From Marixanthotalea marina (GTDB lineage Bacteria; Bacteroidota; Bacteroidia; Flavobacteriales; Flavobacteriaceae), in NCBI GenBank assembly GCA_018883545.1, contig JAHLEH010000005.1, forward strand, positions 1 to 64,000: DNA of 64,000 nt, given 5' to 3'. Numbering within the stretch: position 1 is the first letter of the stretch; each line of letters starts with the position of its first letter. Position numbers and translations under genes: made by a program. A model generated the notes under the pieces. The model saw only the letters and a program-made list of their open reading frames with translations. It did not search any database and was not told where the DNA came from. This document shows positions 43,377 to 52,755 of this stretch, in pieces.

Positions 43377-44264
43377 TTAAAATAAGGTGTCGCCTTGGTC
43401 TTCACCGGGAATCTTCAATGAATAACCAAGTTCTTTATTGATTTTCTTTATAAAATAGGCTGATAGCAAAGGGGATTCTTTTTCTATGTTTTGATGAATA
43501 AAAAAATCTATTTCTTTAATGCCTTGTTCTTTCCAAATCTTCAATCTTTCAACCCAATCGTCCAAACGAGTATAATCGCTTTTGTGGTTAGCGCCCACAT
43601 ACCTCACAAAAGCTGTGGCATTGGTTAAGCGCATGTGTAATAAATCGCGTCTACCAGCTGTGTCAACAATAACGTTCGAAATATTGTTGTTTTCCAGAAG
43701 TTCATAGAGTTCGTTGGCAACAGCAGTATCATTATACCAATCGGTATGTCTAAATTCTACCGCCAATGGTATTTCTTTAGGCCAAGTGTCTATAAAATCG
43801 ATAACTCTATCAAAATCCTTTGGTGCAAAATTGTTGTGCATTTGTAAAAAAAGAGTACCCAGTTTCTCTTTGAGGTTAGAAGCATTGTATAAATAATTTT
43901 CAACGACTTCTTTAACACCATTCAATCGCTTCCAATGACTTATTTCTTGATTCAATTTCGGAAAAAACTTAAACCCATTGGGAGTTTTGCCATACCAATT
44001 AGCAAATTGTTCCGCTGGAAAGATTCTATAAAAAGTAGCATTTAATTCAATAGAGTTAAACTGCCTTGAATAGTAAATCAATTCGTCTTTGGTGCCTCTT
44101 GGGTAAAACCCTTTTAAGTCGGCCTTGTTCCATTTGGCACAGCCCACATAAATTTCGGGAATATTGTCGTCCTTTACTTTATTGAGAACTTTTTTTGTGT
44201 CAGGGTGATCTGGAGGTAATGTAAAGTCTACATTTTCAGGATGTTCTACACTTCCAAATTTCAT
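43377..44264 (-). CDS. DUF72 family protein
   Basis: 295 residues of TIM-barrel DUF72: IYVGCAKWNKADLKGFYP, FNSIELNATFYRIFP, FKFFPKLNQEISHWKRL, LAVEFRHTDWYND and RLTNATAFVRYVG. Function of the family unproven; cytosolic. Upstream of and close to the CBM9-like gene. Confidence 0.9.
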   Translation of the reverse strand: MKFGSVEHPENVDFTLPPDHPDTKKVLNKVKDDNIPEIYVGCAKWNKADLKGFYPRGTKDELIYYSRQFNSIELNATFYRIFPAEQFANWYGKTPNGFKFFPKLNQEISHWKRLNGVKEVVENYLYNASNLKEKLGTLFLQMHNNFAPKDFDRVIDFIDTWPKEIPLAVEFRHTDWYNDTAVANELYELLENNNISNVIVDTAGRRDLLHMRLTNATAFVRYVGANHKSDYTRLDDWVERLKIWKEQGIKEIDFFIHQNIEKESPLLSAYFIKKINKELGYSLKIPGEDQGDTLF

Positions 44265-44395
44265 GGTTGTCTGTTTTTTTATATTCAGATTTAAATATAA
44301 AAATATTAATTGTTAATAACCTCGTTAAAAACTAATAAGTCACTCAACTTTTTTGAGGTAGGTAAATCAATATTTTTATTAAAACTCTCTAAATC

Positions 44396-44812
44396 ATGGA
44401 CACAAGACAACAACGCTTAAACAGCATTCGCCCCGAAATTTCTTCAAAATCCATCAACGAAAATATGAGTGACGATGAGCATTTTCAAAATGTGACATTA
44501 AGACCAATTGCTAAATTACAAAACGATTTATTGGTAGAAGTTTTCAGGAATTACATTGTAAAGCACAAGGGTGTGTTTTACGGTTTACCTCTAGAAAAAC
44601 GTATTGATTATATTGAAAATGCCATTATCAAGGATATGAAATTTAGAAATTCTCTAAAAGGTATCATCATTGGCATGTTTACGGTTGAGGAGTATTTAAT
44701 CTACATTAAAAATTCATCGGCATTGAATAAGCGCATGATGCATATTGTAAAAGATCGACTTATCAGTAATATTCTCCTTTTTGAAAAACCCGAAGTATTA
44801 AAGGCGGTTTGA
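44396..44812 (+). CDS. Conserved hypothetical protein
   Basis: 138 residues, helical, no signal peptide: MDTRQQRLNSIRPEISSKS, HFQNVTLRPIAKLQNDLLVE and FRNSLKGIIIGMFTVEEY. Relatives in flavobacteria are sometimes labelled glyoxalase, but no VOC-fold metal ligands are visible, so that label is not adopted. 6 bp before the GreA-like gene. Confidence 0.7.
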   Translation: MDTRQQRLNSIRPEISSKSINENMSDDEHFQNVTLRPIAKLQNDLLVEVFRNYIVKHKGVFYGLPLEKRIDYIENAIIKDMKFRNSLKGIIIGMFTVEEYLIYIKNSSALNKRMMHIVKDRLISNILLFEKPEVLKAV

Positions 44813-44818
44813 ATTTGA

Positions 44819-45265
44819 ATGACAACAAAACAAAAACTATTGCAAGTATGTAACGAATACGTTGATAAACGCATTAATGATTACAGAAATGAAATCCATT
44901 TAATTAAAGATTCTATTGCAAGCAACGACCAAAAAGAATCGGATGACGATGATTCCGGCAATGGCAAATTGTTTAATGATCTTGAGAAAAACATGGAGCA
45001 TTTAAATGATGCCACAAAAACCAAAGAACATTTAAAGCTAGTAAAAGTAAATGTGGCGTCTAAAGAAGCGGTTTTGGGAAGCATCGTTAAGACCGATGTC
45101 ATGAATTTCTATATTGCAACCAGTATTGGTAAAATCGAAGTGGATGGTGACACGTATTATGCTATTTCATTCCACTCACCTATTGGGCAATTACTGAAAC
45201 ATAAATCTGCTGGAGATACATTTGAATTTAACCAGAAAAAATATAAAATACTGGAAATTATATAA
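44819..45265 (+). CDS. GreA/GreB-like C-terminal domain protein
   Basis: 148 residues. N-terminal helical region (VCNEYVDKRINDYRNEIHLI) is acidic and shorter than the GreA coiled coil; the C-terminal part (YYAISFHSPIGQLLKHKSAG, then FNQKKYKILEI) matches the GreA/B polymerase-binding domain. May bind RNA polymerase's secondary channel region. Its stop overlaps the convergent DUF2461 gene by 8 bp. Confidence 0.75.
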   Translation: MTTKQKLLQVCNEYVDKRINDYRNEIHLIKDSIASNDQKESDDDDSGNGKLFNDLEKNMEHLNDATKTKEHLKLVKVNVASKEAVLGSIVKTDVMNFYIATSIGKIEVDGDTYYAISFHSPIGQLLKHKSAGDTFEFNQKKYKILEII

Positions 45266-45935
45266 TGGAAACACCGTTTAAATCGGTTGTAAGTACTTCG
45301 CTCATGTAATCAAAGTATGGGCGAACCGCTTTAAAAGAATTGTTGACACTATTAATAAAATCTGGATTTAAAACCTCTTCATCGGTATATTTCTTAATAA
45401 AGATGTATTGTTTTTTTCTAATTAAATCGATGGCTTTGTGGTCTTTGCTGAAACCTTTAGGCGCCGTTTTTACTTCATCGCCTACAAAATCGCCCCAAAC
45501 CGATTTAAATTTTTTATCATTAATAATATTCCGAATGGTTTCATCGTCCATTTCAAATTCTTTGCGTATACGTAATAGGTCGGCAGAATTCGGATCCCAA
45601 AATCCTGTGGCAATGAAACTTTCATTATTGGGTTGAATGTGTATATAATACCCGCCCCTTAACTGAGGCTTGGTTCTATGGAAAGTGCCACCAAAATGGG
45701 TTTTATAAGGCGCTTTGTTTTTTGAGAATCGTACATCTCTGTAAATACGGAACATTTTCATTTTATCTACATCATCATGCGCTTTTAAGGTTTCAAAAGC
45801 ATGATTATAAAAAGCTTTAACGTCTTTCTCTATCGTTTTAAACTCACTTTTGTTTTCATTGAACCAATCGCGATTGTTGTTTTTTTCTAGTTTTTTGAAA
45901 AAATCGAACACGGATTTAGAAATAATAGCTCCCAT
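45258..45935 (-). CDS. DUF2461 domain protein
   Basis: 225 residues matching the TIGR02453/DUF2461 pattern: FFKKLEKNNNRDWFNENKSE, MKMFRIYRDVRFSKNKAPYK, GGYYIHIQPNNESFIATGFW. Cytosolic, function unknown. Convergent with the GreA-like gene. Confidence 0.9.
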   Translation of the reverse strand: MGAIISKSVFDFFKKLEKNNNRDWFNENKSEFKTIEKDVKAFYNHAFETLKAHDDVDKMKMFRIYRDVRFSKNKAPYKTHFGGTFHRTKPQLRGGYYIHIQPNNESFIATGFWDPNSADLLRIRKEFEMDDETIRNIINDKKFKSVWGDFVGDEVKTAPKGFSKDHKAIDLIRKKQYIFIKKYTDEEVLNPDFINSVNNSFKAVRPYFDYMSEVLTTDLNGVSII

Positions 45936-45975
45936 AAGTAATTATTTGTGGTTCTAAAATACAAAAGCTAAATAA

Positions 45976-46752
45976 CTAATCAAACCGAATATCGTTTAGA
46001 ATGAGACCTGAAGCTGGAGCTATGTATTCCATTTTAATTTCACTTTCTGGTGAAAGGCTTGCTTCAATATCTTCTAAGGTAAGTTTGCCTTTGCCCAAAT
46101 CGATAAGCGTTCCCATCATCAATCTTATTTGGTTGCGCATGAAGCCTTGGCCCCTAACCCGCAATAAATAGCTTTTTTTTGGAAAGTAATTTGCTTTATA
46201 AATGGTATTCTCAATCAATTCACAGGTTAAAATTTCCCGGTTGTAAATACCATTGTTGGTGGCTCTAAAACAGTATGATTTAAAATAATGTTCACCTTCA
46301 AATAGTTTAGCTCCTTTTTGCATCAAATCAATATCCAAATCATCTAAAATAGTGGTCATAATGGGAGCACAGAACGGATGGCATTTTTTACCAAAAGTAA
46401 ACAGATAGAGGTATTCCTTGATTTTAGAATGCTGAATGATGTTGAATTTCTTATCGACTTCCTGTATGCTTAAAGCCCTAATATCCTGTGGCAAATTGTG
46501 ATTGAATAAATTCAAAAAACTTTTTAAATCTTCAATAGGTTCTTCTAAAAACAACTCAAAGGCAGCGTTTTCTGCAGAAACCATGGCATCGGTTCTGCCA
46601 GAACCTAGACTTTTAAATGGTTTGCCTTCCAGTATAAAATTTAAGGTTCTATCAATCATTAAATGCAGGGTTTTTACATTGGGTTGCTTTTGCCAACCAT
46701 GAAAACGATACCCTAAATATTGAACTGTAATTAAATAGAAAAACTGCTTCAT
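45976..46752 (-). CDS. truA: tRNA pseudouridine synthase A (TruA family)
   Basis: 258 residues: LITVQYLGYRFHGWQKQPN, catalytic Asp in LGSGRTDAMVSAENAA, and YLLRVRGQGFMRNQIRLMMG. Isomerises uridines 38-40 in the tRNA anticodon arm. Here DAMVSAE replaces the usual DAGVHA, a variation found in Bacteroidota TruA-like proteins, so a paralogue with altered target is possible. Confidence 0.85.
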   Translation of the reverse strand: MKQFFYLITVQYLGYRFHGWQKQPNVKTLHLMIDRTLNFILEGKPFKSLGSGRTDAMVSAENAAFELFLEEPIEDLKSFLNLFNHNLPQDIRALSIQEVDKKFNIIQHSKIKEYLYLFTFGKKCHPFCAPIMTTILDDLDIDLMQKGAKLFEGEHYFKSYCFRATNNGIYNREILTCELIENTIYKANYFPKKSYLLRVRGQGFMRNQIRLMMGTLIDLGKGKLTLEDIEASLSPESEIKMEYIAPASGLILNDIRFD

Positions 46753-46847
46753 TAAAATCTATATCACGCTGGGAAAATAAGCTATTTTGTTAGTTGTGGC
46801 AAAAATATCATAAATTGTATAACTTTAATTAACTAAAAACCATCGTT

Positions 46848-47270
46848 ATGACAAATTCAAATTCTAGAGTGAAACCACCAGTTTGGTTTTGGATCGTTAG
46901 TGTTCTTGCATTACTGTGGAATGCTATGGGTGTTGACCAATATTTGGGACAAGCCTATAAAACAGAACGTTGGCGTTCGACCATGACCGAGGAACAACAG
47001 GAAATGGTTTTAGATTTCCCCTCATGGGTAACTGCTGCATTTGCAATAGCCGTATTTGCCGCTACATTAGGGGCATTAGGTCTTTTAATAAGAAAAAAAT
47101 GGGCCTATAAATTGTTTGTTTTGTCTTTAATTGCGGTTATTGTTCAAATGGGATATGTAATATTTCAAGGGCATTTTGACAATATGGGAATGACCATCAG
47201 CATTATTATTGTATCTGTCTTTTTGGTATGGTTTTCTAAAAAGGCCGTTTCCAAAGAGTGGATTAGCTAA
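46848..47270 (+). CDS. Four-TM membrane protein
   Basis: 140 residues with four TM helices (VWFWIVSVLALLWNAMGV, AAFAIAVFAATLGALGLLI, LFVLSLIAVIVQMGYVIF, MTISIIIVSVFLVWF). No characterised family. It converges on the DUF6807 gene with a 6-bp gap. Confidence 0.75.
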   Translation: MTNSNSRVKPPVWFWIVSVLALLWNAMGVDQYLGQAYKTERWRSTMTEEQQEMVLDFPSWVTAAFAIAVFAATLGALGLLIRKKWAYKLFVLSLIAVIVQMGYVIFQGHFDNMGMTISIIIVSVFLVWFSKKAVSKEWIS

Positions 47271-47276
47271 TAAGCT

Positions 47277-48236
47277 TTATTTGCTGCTGTAGGCTTTCCA
47301 GAAATTATCTGCTTCTACTGCTGTAAATTGGCCATCAAACAAAAGAAGCCTGTATTTTAAAGTATAGGTTTTATTGGGTTGAAATAGCCAGTCTTTGGTT
47401 TTTGTAGGTGAAAAATTAATGAATACAGCCCCTCCATGTTCACTAGGAGGCCAAACCCTTATGGGCTCAGGGAAATTATAATTTTGTGGATTGGACATTA
47501 AAATGATACCACCCGCATCATTACCCAATTGCCCTTGATAGAGCATCCATTTGGCTGTTGTGCTATCTGCATTTTCTCGAGTTTTCCCTTCAGAAGTTAT
47601 AATACTGCTATTGTTATCAACCCATTCTTCTGTACCCCTAAAGGCCAGACCTTGGTAGCGGTGTTCTAAAATTTTAAATTCACTTGAAGTAGCGCAGGTA
47701 TAGTCAAATTGTAAATCAATTATATAATAATTATCAACTGGGTTATGTATTCTAACGGTTTCCAATTCATTTAAAGCAATTTTGTTTTTGTTGTTTTTTA
47801 AAACAACATGCTCGTGCAAAACCTGATATTCAACAAATTCTTTGGTTTTGCTCAACTCTTTAAAGCCAGCATGGCGAACAGTTGCTTGTTTACCTCCTAT
47901 ATTCCAAAAATCGAGCGTATCGCCTTCAAACAAAACTTTCGTCCAAGGATTCCAAATTCCAAAATGATGATAATGGTCTTTTGGGTGGATTCTAGTCAAC
48001 CGATGGCCTTTCAAAGTATTTACTGGATGGAAAAAACCACTTCTGGCATAGGCAGAATCTACGCCTTTGGGAGGGTATAATATTTCATATTGATATCCAA
48101 CCAGCGGTTGACCTTTGTACTTTACTGTCAGTACGCCATTTTCTTTAGATGTTTCTAAGTTTGGCTCTGAATTGGATTTACATGAAATAAAAGCCAAGAG
48201 AAGCAGTACAGTTGAGGTTAGTTTAATTAATCTCAT
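47277..48236 (-). CDS. DUF6807 (PmoA-like) lipoprotein
   Basis: 319 residues from ATG 48236 (MRLIKLTSTVLLLLAFISC, lipobox); an upstream in-frame ATG at 48335 lies inside the sugar-dehydrogenase gene. Family motifs GFFHPVNTLKGHRLTRIHP, DHYHHFGIWNPWTKV and EHGGAVFINFSP are present. The His-rich HPKDHYHHFGIW suggests a metal or sugar site. Related proteins occur in polysaccharide and sugar-oxidation loci. Confidence 0.85.
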   Translation of the reverse strand: MRLIKLTSTVLLLLAFISCKSNSEPNLETSKENGVLTVKYKGQPLVGYQYEILYPPKGVDSAYARSGFFHPVNTLKGHRLTRIHPKDHYHHFGIWNPWTKVLFEGDTLDFWNIGGKQATVRHAGFKELSKTKEFVEYQVLHEHVVLKNNKNKIALNELETVRIHNPVDNYYIIDLQFDYTCATSSEFKILEHRYQGLAFRGTEEWVDNNSSIITSEGKTRENADSTTAKWMLYQGQLGNDAGGIILMSNPQNYNFPEPIRVWPPSEHGGAVFINFSPTKTKDWLFQPNKTYTLKYRLLLFDGQFTAVEADNFWKAYSSK

Positions 48237-48276
48237 TTGTTTAAGTGTTGGTAAATGTAAAAATACAAAATATAAG

Positions 48277-49899
48277 CTACTGCTTACGCTCTTCAAAAAC
48301 CTCTCCTGGAATAATTGGATTTGCCTGATTTCCAAAATTGTTCCTGATGTAAGTTAGTATATTGGCCAGTTCTATATCGGTTAAATTACTAAACCCGGGC
48401 ATTTCCTGTTCGTATATTTTTCCATTTATTTCAATGGGTTGAGAAAGGCCAAATAAAACAGTACGGATTAAGATGCCTTTATCTCCAGTAACCCAATCTA
48501 CATTTGCTAAAGGTGGATTTAACCCTTCAACACCTTCACCGTTTGGTCTATGGCAAGAGGCACAATGTTCCATATATAATCTTTCGCCGTCGCCCACAGT
48601 TTCATCATTCACGTCAAACTCCCAATCTTCACTAAATAGTTTCATGGCTGCTGAATCTTGATGTATGATAAACATTTCTTCTGATTTTGCTTTTTTGTCT
48701 ACAGAAAGTTTAATAATGCGATCACCACCTTCGGGCAGAGCATCATACATCCAGGGCTGGTATCTTGGGTGCCAATCCCTATTGCTTGTCGATAGGTAGA
48801 TATCCCCATTTTTATCCACGAAAATATCCCTAATGCGTCCGAATCGTTTCTGGAAGTAAATTTTTTCGTTAGTTATATTGTTTCCATCTTCGCTTAATTT
48901 CAACACTCTTAATGAACGCCCTTTTAAATTGACTGATAACAAAGCGTTTTTCCATTCAGGTATGGATTTATGATCAAAATAAGCCAATCCAGCTGTGCCC
49001 AAAGTTGGGGTCCAAGCTATTAATGGTTCTGTAATTATTGAATCTTGTGCATAGGTCTTCTCATTATCCAAATCAATGTAACCATGAATATTGGGCCATC
49101 CGTAGTTATGGCCTTTTGAAATTAAATTAATCTCATCATCATTGTTTGGCCCATGTTCAGAACTGTAAAGCACGCCATTGTTAGTAAAAACCAATCCTTG
49201 AGGATTACGATGTCCCCAACTCCAAGCAGGATTGTTTTTTATGGGATTATCTTCAGGAATACTGCCATCCAAATTTAACCGAATGATTTTTCCATTGAGA
49301 TGGTTTGTGTTTTGAGCCAATTCGGTATTTCCTGCATCACCCATAGAAAAATAAAGCTTTAAGTCTGGCGAGATGACCAATCTGGAACCATTGTGATAGG
49401 TTTTACCAACAATACTATCCATCAATATTTTTGGGGAAACCAAAGTGTCATTTTCAAAAGTATAGCGTATAATTCTGGATTTTGTTTCTTCTTGTTGCCC
49501 TTCCTTGGCTATTTTAAAGGTGTAATGTAAGTAAACAAATGGATTTTCTTTAAAGTTGGGATGTGCTGTCAACCCCAGTAAGCCATGTGATTTTTTATAA
49601 AAAACATCAGGCAGTTGTAAAACCGTTTTCTTTTCTCCAGTATTTAGGTCTAAAAGATTAACCGTGCCTTTTAATTCGGTAAACCACAAATTATTATCAA
49701 AACCAGGTTCTATATCCCAAGGCACGTCAATATTTGTAGCGACTTCGGATATTTTTATTAAGGTGGAGTCAAGTTTTAAATGGGCAATGTATTTCTCATG
49801 ATTAGGCGTATTATGCCCTTTAGTGCAGGAGAAAACAAACAATACAGCACCTATTGAAATTAAAAAGCTAGGTTTTATTTTCAATAAGCGTCTAATCAT
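48277..49899 (-). CDS. PQQ-dependent sugar dehydrogenase fused to cytochrome c
   Basis: 540 residues. Lipobox VFSC; a six-bladed GDH-B/sorbosone-type propeller from ~45-420 (WDIEPGFDNNLWFTELKG, HGLLGLTAHPNF, GHRNPQGLVFTNNGVLYSSE, DNDEINL-like HGPNNDDEIN); then a C-terminal c-type cytochrome with CASCH heme site and Met ligand in EMPGFSNL. Oxidises an aldose or related sugar in the periplasm and passes electrons to the heme. Begins 2 bp after hisIE, so may be read through from the his operon. Confidence 0.9.
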   Translation of the reverse strand: MIRRLLKIKPSFLISIGAVLFVFSCTKGHNTPNHEKYIAHLKLDSTLIKISEVATNIDVPWDIEPGFDNNLWFTELKGTVNLLDLNTGEKKTVLQLPDVFYKKSHGLLGLTAHPNFKENPFVYLHYTFKIAKEGQQEETKSRIIRYTFENDTLVSPKILMDSIVGKTYHNGSRLVISPDLKLYFSMGDAGNTELAQNTNHLNGKIIRLNLDGSIPEDNPIKNNPAWSWGHRNPQGLVFTNNGVLYSSEHGPNNDDEINLISKGHNYGWPNIHGYIDLDNEKTYAQDSIITEPLIAWTPTLGTAGLAYFDHKSIPEWKNALLSVNLKGRSLRVLKLSEDGNNITNEKIYFQKRFGRIRDIFVDKNGDIYLSTSNRDWHPRYQPWMYDALPEGGDRIIKLSVDKKAKSEEMFIIHQDSAAMKLFSEDWEFDVNDETVGDGERLYMEHCASCHRPNGEGVEGLNPPLANVDWVTGDKGILIRTVLFGLSQPIEINGKIYEQEMPGFSNLTDIELANILTYIRNNFGNQANPIIPGEVFEERKQ

Positions 49900-49901
49900 T
49901 T

Positions 49902-50495
49902 TTATTTATGTCTTGATTTTAAAACGTTTACAATATCGTTTAGTTTGTAACCTTTGGCTTGTAACAAAATAAGGTAGTGGAATAATAAATCGGCACTTTC
50001 GTTTAGAAATAAATCTTCATTATTATCCTTAGCCTCAATAACGACTTCAACGGCCTCCTCGCCTACTTTTTGGGCAATTTTATTCATGCCTTTTTTAAAA
50101 AGTGACGCCACATATGATGTCTCTGCATCAGCATTTTCTTTTCTGCCTTTTATAACGGCTTCCAATTGAGATAGAAATCCGTAGTCCTCTGTATTTGTTT
50201 CACCCCAACAGGTGTCGCTTCCTGTGTGGCAGGTTGGTCCCACAGGATTGACTTGGATAAGCAAGGTGTCATTATCACAGTCGTTCTTAATACCTACCAG
50301 ATTCAAGAAATTACCACTTTCTTCACCTTTGGTCCATAAGCGTTGCTTGCTTCTGCTGTAGAAAGTAACTTTTTGGGTTTCTAGGGTTTTTTTATAAGCT
50401 TCCTCGTTCATGTAGCCCAACATCAATACTTTTTGTGTGTTGGCATCTTGGATTATGGCTGGAACAAGTCCGTGTGCGTCGTATTTTATATTCAT
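49902..50495 (-). CDS. hisIE: Bifunctional phosphoribosyl-AMP cyclohydrolase / phosphoribosyl-ATP pyrophosphatase
   Basis: 197 residues: HisI part (FYSRSKQRLWTKGEESGNFL; metal Cys/His in GPTCHTGSDTCW) then the MazG-like HisE part (KVGEEAVEVVIEAKD, ESADLLFHYLILL). Carries out steps 2 and 3 of histidine synthesis. Last his gene, separated from hisF by a palindrome. Confidence 0.97.
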   Translation of the reverse strand: MNIKYDAHGLVPAIIQDANTQKVLMLGYMNEEAYKKTLETQKVTFYSRSKQRLWTKGEESGNFLNLVGIKNDCDNDTLLIQVNPVGPTCHTGSDTCWGETNTEDYGFLSQLEAVIKGRKENADAETSYVASLFKKGMNKIAQKVGEEAVEVVIEAKDNNEDLFLNESADLLFHYLILLQAKGYKLNDIVNVLKSRHK

Positions 50496-50509
50496 GATTT
50501 TAGTTTTGG

Positions 50510-50529
50510 ATTCCTGCTTTCGCAGGAAT
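50510..50529. repeat. REP-like palindrome in the hisF-hisIE gap
   Basis: ATTCCTGC and GCAGGAAT form a perfect 8-bp stem with a 4-nt loop inside the 45-bp spacer. Confidence 0.8.
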
Positions 50530-50540
50530 GACAGCTAAAT

Positions 50541-51296
50541 TTACAATCTAACTTCTATATTGTTCTTTTTTAATTCTTTTTTCAACTCAAAAATAGGAAT
50601 TTCACCAAAATGAAACACACTGGCCGCTAAAGCAGCATCGGCTTTTCCTTCTTTAAAAGTATCTATAAAATGTTGCACATTCCCTGCACCGCCTGAGGCA
50701 ATGATGGGGATATTCAATTTTTCCGATAATTTAGCCAAAGCTTCATTGGCAAAACCGTTTTTGGTGCCGTCATGATCCATTGATGTAAACAAAATTTCAC
50801 CAGCACCACGTTCTTCCACTTCCTTGGCCCATTCAAATAAATCAATATCCGTTGGAATGGTACCGCCCGCTAAATGGACTTTCCAATTGCCTTCTATTTG
50901 CTTGGCATCAATAGCCACTACCACACACTGGCTCCCAAATTTACTGGATAATTCGTTGACCAACTCAGGACGTTTTACAGCAGACGAATTAATGGATACT
51001 TTATCAGCACCACATTTAAGTAAATCATCTACATGTTCTACAGAGGAGATGCCACCACCAACCGTAAAAGGGATGTTTACTTGCTCCGCTACATGCAGTA
51101 CCATATCCAATGTCGTAGCCCTACCCTCTTGGGTAGCTGAAATATCTAAAAAGACCAACTCGTCGGCGCCTATTTCGGCGTACTGTTTGGCAAGTTCTAC
51201 AGGATCGCCTGCATCACGTAAATCGACAAAATTGACGCCTTTTACGGTACGTCCGTTCTTAATATCCAAACACGGTATAATTCGTTTAGTCAGCAT
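50541..51296 (-). CDS. hisF: Imidazole glycerol phosphate synthase, cyclase subunit
   Basis: 251 residues of (beta/alpha)8 barrel; [17 protein letters not shown] holds the first catalytic Asp and [13 protein letters not shown] the second; VGGGISS and ASGGAGN are phosphate sites. Partner of HisH. ATG overlaps the hisA stop (TAATG). Confidence 0.97.
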   Translation of the reverse strand: MLTKRIIPCLDIKNGRTVKGVNFVDLRDAGDPVELAKQYAEIGADELVFLDISATQEGRATTLDMVLHVAEQVNIPFTVGGGISSVEHVDDLLKCGADKVSINSSAVKRPELVNELSSKFGSQCVVVAIDAKQIEGNWKVHLAGGTIPTDIDLFEWAKEVEERGAGEILFTSMDHDGTKNGFANEALAKLSEKLNIPIIASGGAGNVQHFIDTFKEGKADAALAASVFHFGEIPIFELKKELKKNNIEVRL

Positions 51297-52018
51297 TACA
51301 ATACAAATGTTTCTAATTGTTTTAAACTGATTCTATTTTCATAAATGGCTTTCCCGATAATGACACCTTCACAACTTAACGCCTCCAGTTTTGGTAGTTC
51401 TTCAAAAGTGGAAATACCTCCAGAAGCAATAAGCTTAATATTGTTTGAGCATTCACTTAATATTTCCTCATATAAATCGAACGAAGGGCCCTGTAACATG
51501 CCATCTTTAGAAATATCTGTGCAGATAACATAACTTATGCCTTTATTTTGATAGGCTTTTATAAATGGAATTAATTCTTCAATACTGTCTTCTTGCCAAC
51601 CACTAATGGCTATTTTACCATTGTTGCTATCGGCACCCAAAATAATTTTTTCACTGCCATATTTTTCAATCCATCCTTCAAAAGTTTCTGGATCTTTTAC
51701 AGCAATACTGCCGCCTGTAATTTGATTGGCGCCCGAATTGAAAGCAATATGTAAATCTTCATCAGATTTCAAACCGCCACCAAAATCAATTTTCAATTTT
51801 GTTTTGGTTGAAATTTGCTCCAATACCTTATAGTTTACAATATGCTGCGCTTTGGCACCATCTAAATCTACCAAATGTAAATATTCAATGCCCGAAGCTT
51901 CAAACATTTTAGCAACTTCCAACGGGTTTTCATTATATACTTTTTTGGTGTCGTAATTACCTTTGGTTAGGCGTACACATTTACCTTCTATTATATCTAT
52001 GGCTGGTATGATTCTCAT
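51296..52018 (-). CDS. hisA: ProFAR isomerase
   Basis: 240 residues, the HisF-related barrel: [43 protein letters not shown]. Amadori isomerisation in histidine synthesis. Coupled to hisF by a TAATG overlap. Confidence 0.97.
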   Translation of the reverse strand: MRIIPAIDIIEGKCVRLTKGNYDTKKVYNENPLEVAKMFEASGIEYLHLVDLDGAKAQHIVNYKVLEQISTKTKLKIDFGGGLKSDEDLHIAFNSGANQITGGSIAVKDPETFEGWIEKYGSEKIILGADSNNGKIAISGWQEDSIEELIPFIKAYQNKGISYVICTDISKDGMLQGPSFDLYEEILSECSNNIKLIASGGISTFEELPKLEALSCEGVIIGKAIYENRISLKQLETFVL

Positions 52019-52047
52019 GTATGTTGGTTCTTGGTTCGTCGTTTTTG

Positions 52048-52097
52048 GTTTATGGTTTTTGTTATTACTTGGTTATTTTCAGCCGGCAACCATAAAC
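52048..52097. repeat. 10-bp inverted repeat in the hisH-hisA spacer
   Basis: GTTTATGGTT at 52048-52057 is the exact complement of 52088-52097 with a 30-nt loop. The surrounding 100-bp spacer is rich in TTGGTT-like runs and holds no frame of note. Confidence 0.7.
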
Positions 52098-52118
52098 TAT
52101 CAACTATTAACCATACTA

Positions 52119-52700
52119 TTATAATTTTAAAAAGTTTTCTAATATTTTGGCGCCTGCAGTACTGCTTTTTTCTGGGTGAAACTGAACCCCATAAAAATTA
52201 TCATGCTGTAATGCCGAGGCATAATTAATACCATAATCGGTTTTGGCAATTGTTTGCTCACAATGTTCCGCATAGTAACTATGTACCAAATACATATATT
52301 CACTTTCTTTGATACCGGAAAACAAATCAGATTTTAAATCCTTAATTACGTTCCAGCCCATTTGTGGCACTTTTACATCACTAGAAAAACGTTTAACACG
52401 GGTATCAAAAATCCCTAATCCTTTGGTATTGCCTTCTTCGGTTGACATACAAAGCAATTGCATACCCAAACAAATACCCAGAACAGGCTGCTTTAATGTT
52501 GGTATTAATTCATCCAAGCCTGTCTCCTTCAGCATAGACATGGCCGAACTGGCCTCACCAACACCTGGAAAAATCACTTTTTCGGCTGCTAAAATCTCTT
52601 CGGGATTATTTGATAAAATGGCATCAACTCCCAAACGCTTAAAAGCAAATTGAATGCTTTTAATATTCCCAGCGCCATAATTTATTATTACTAATTTCAT
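52119..52700 (-). CDS. hisH: Imidazole glycerol phosphate synthase, glutaminase subunit
   Basis: 193 residues from ATG 52700 (MKLVIINYGAGNIKSIQFAF); an ATG at 52724 is poorer. Glutamine amidotransferase with nucleophile in LGICLGMQLLC and His/Glu in FYGVQFHPEKSS. Supplies ammonia to HisF. Confidence 0.97.
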   Translation of the reverse strand: MKLVIINYGAGNIKSIQFAFKRLGVDAILSNNPEEILAAEKVIFPGVGEASSAMSMLKETGLDELIPTLKQPVLGICLGMQLLCMSTEEGNTKGLGIFDTRVKRFSSDVKVPQMGWNVIKDLKSDLFSGIKESEYMYLVHSYYAEHCEQTIAKTDYGINYASALQHDNFYGVQFHPEKSSTAGAKILENFLKL

Positions 52701-52724
52701 TTTCTTCTCGATACAAATTCTCAT

Positions 52725-52744
52725 ACTTCGAAATCACTCGAAGT
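52725..52744. repeat. Palindrome in the hisB-hisH spacer
   Basis: ACTTCGA and TCGAAGT form a 7-bp stem with a 6-nt loop in the 55-bp spacer. Confidence 0.65.
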
Positions 52745-52755
52745 GACAAATAATT

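Noticed and set aside
44396-44812. Labelling the 138-residue protein as a glyoxalase
   Set aside because: No vicinal-oxygen-chelate motifs or metal ligands are visible; the label seems unsupported.
50824-51330. 168-residue plus-strand ORF opposite hisF
   Set aside because: Antisense shadow of an unambiguous hisF gene; its translation is Ser/Pro/Thr-rich with no domain.
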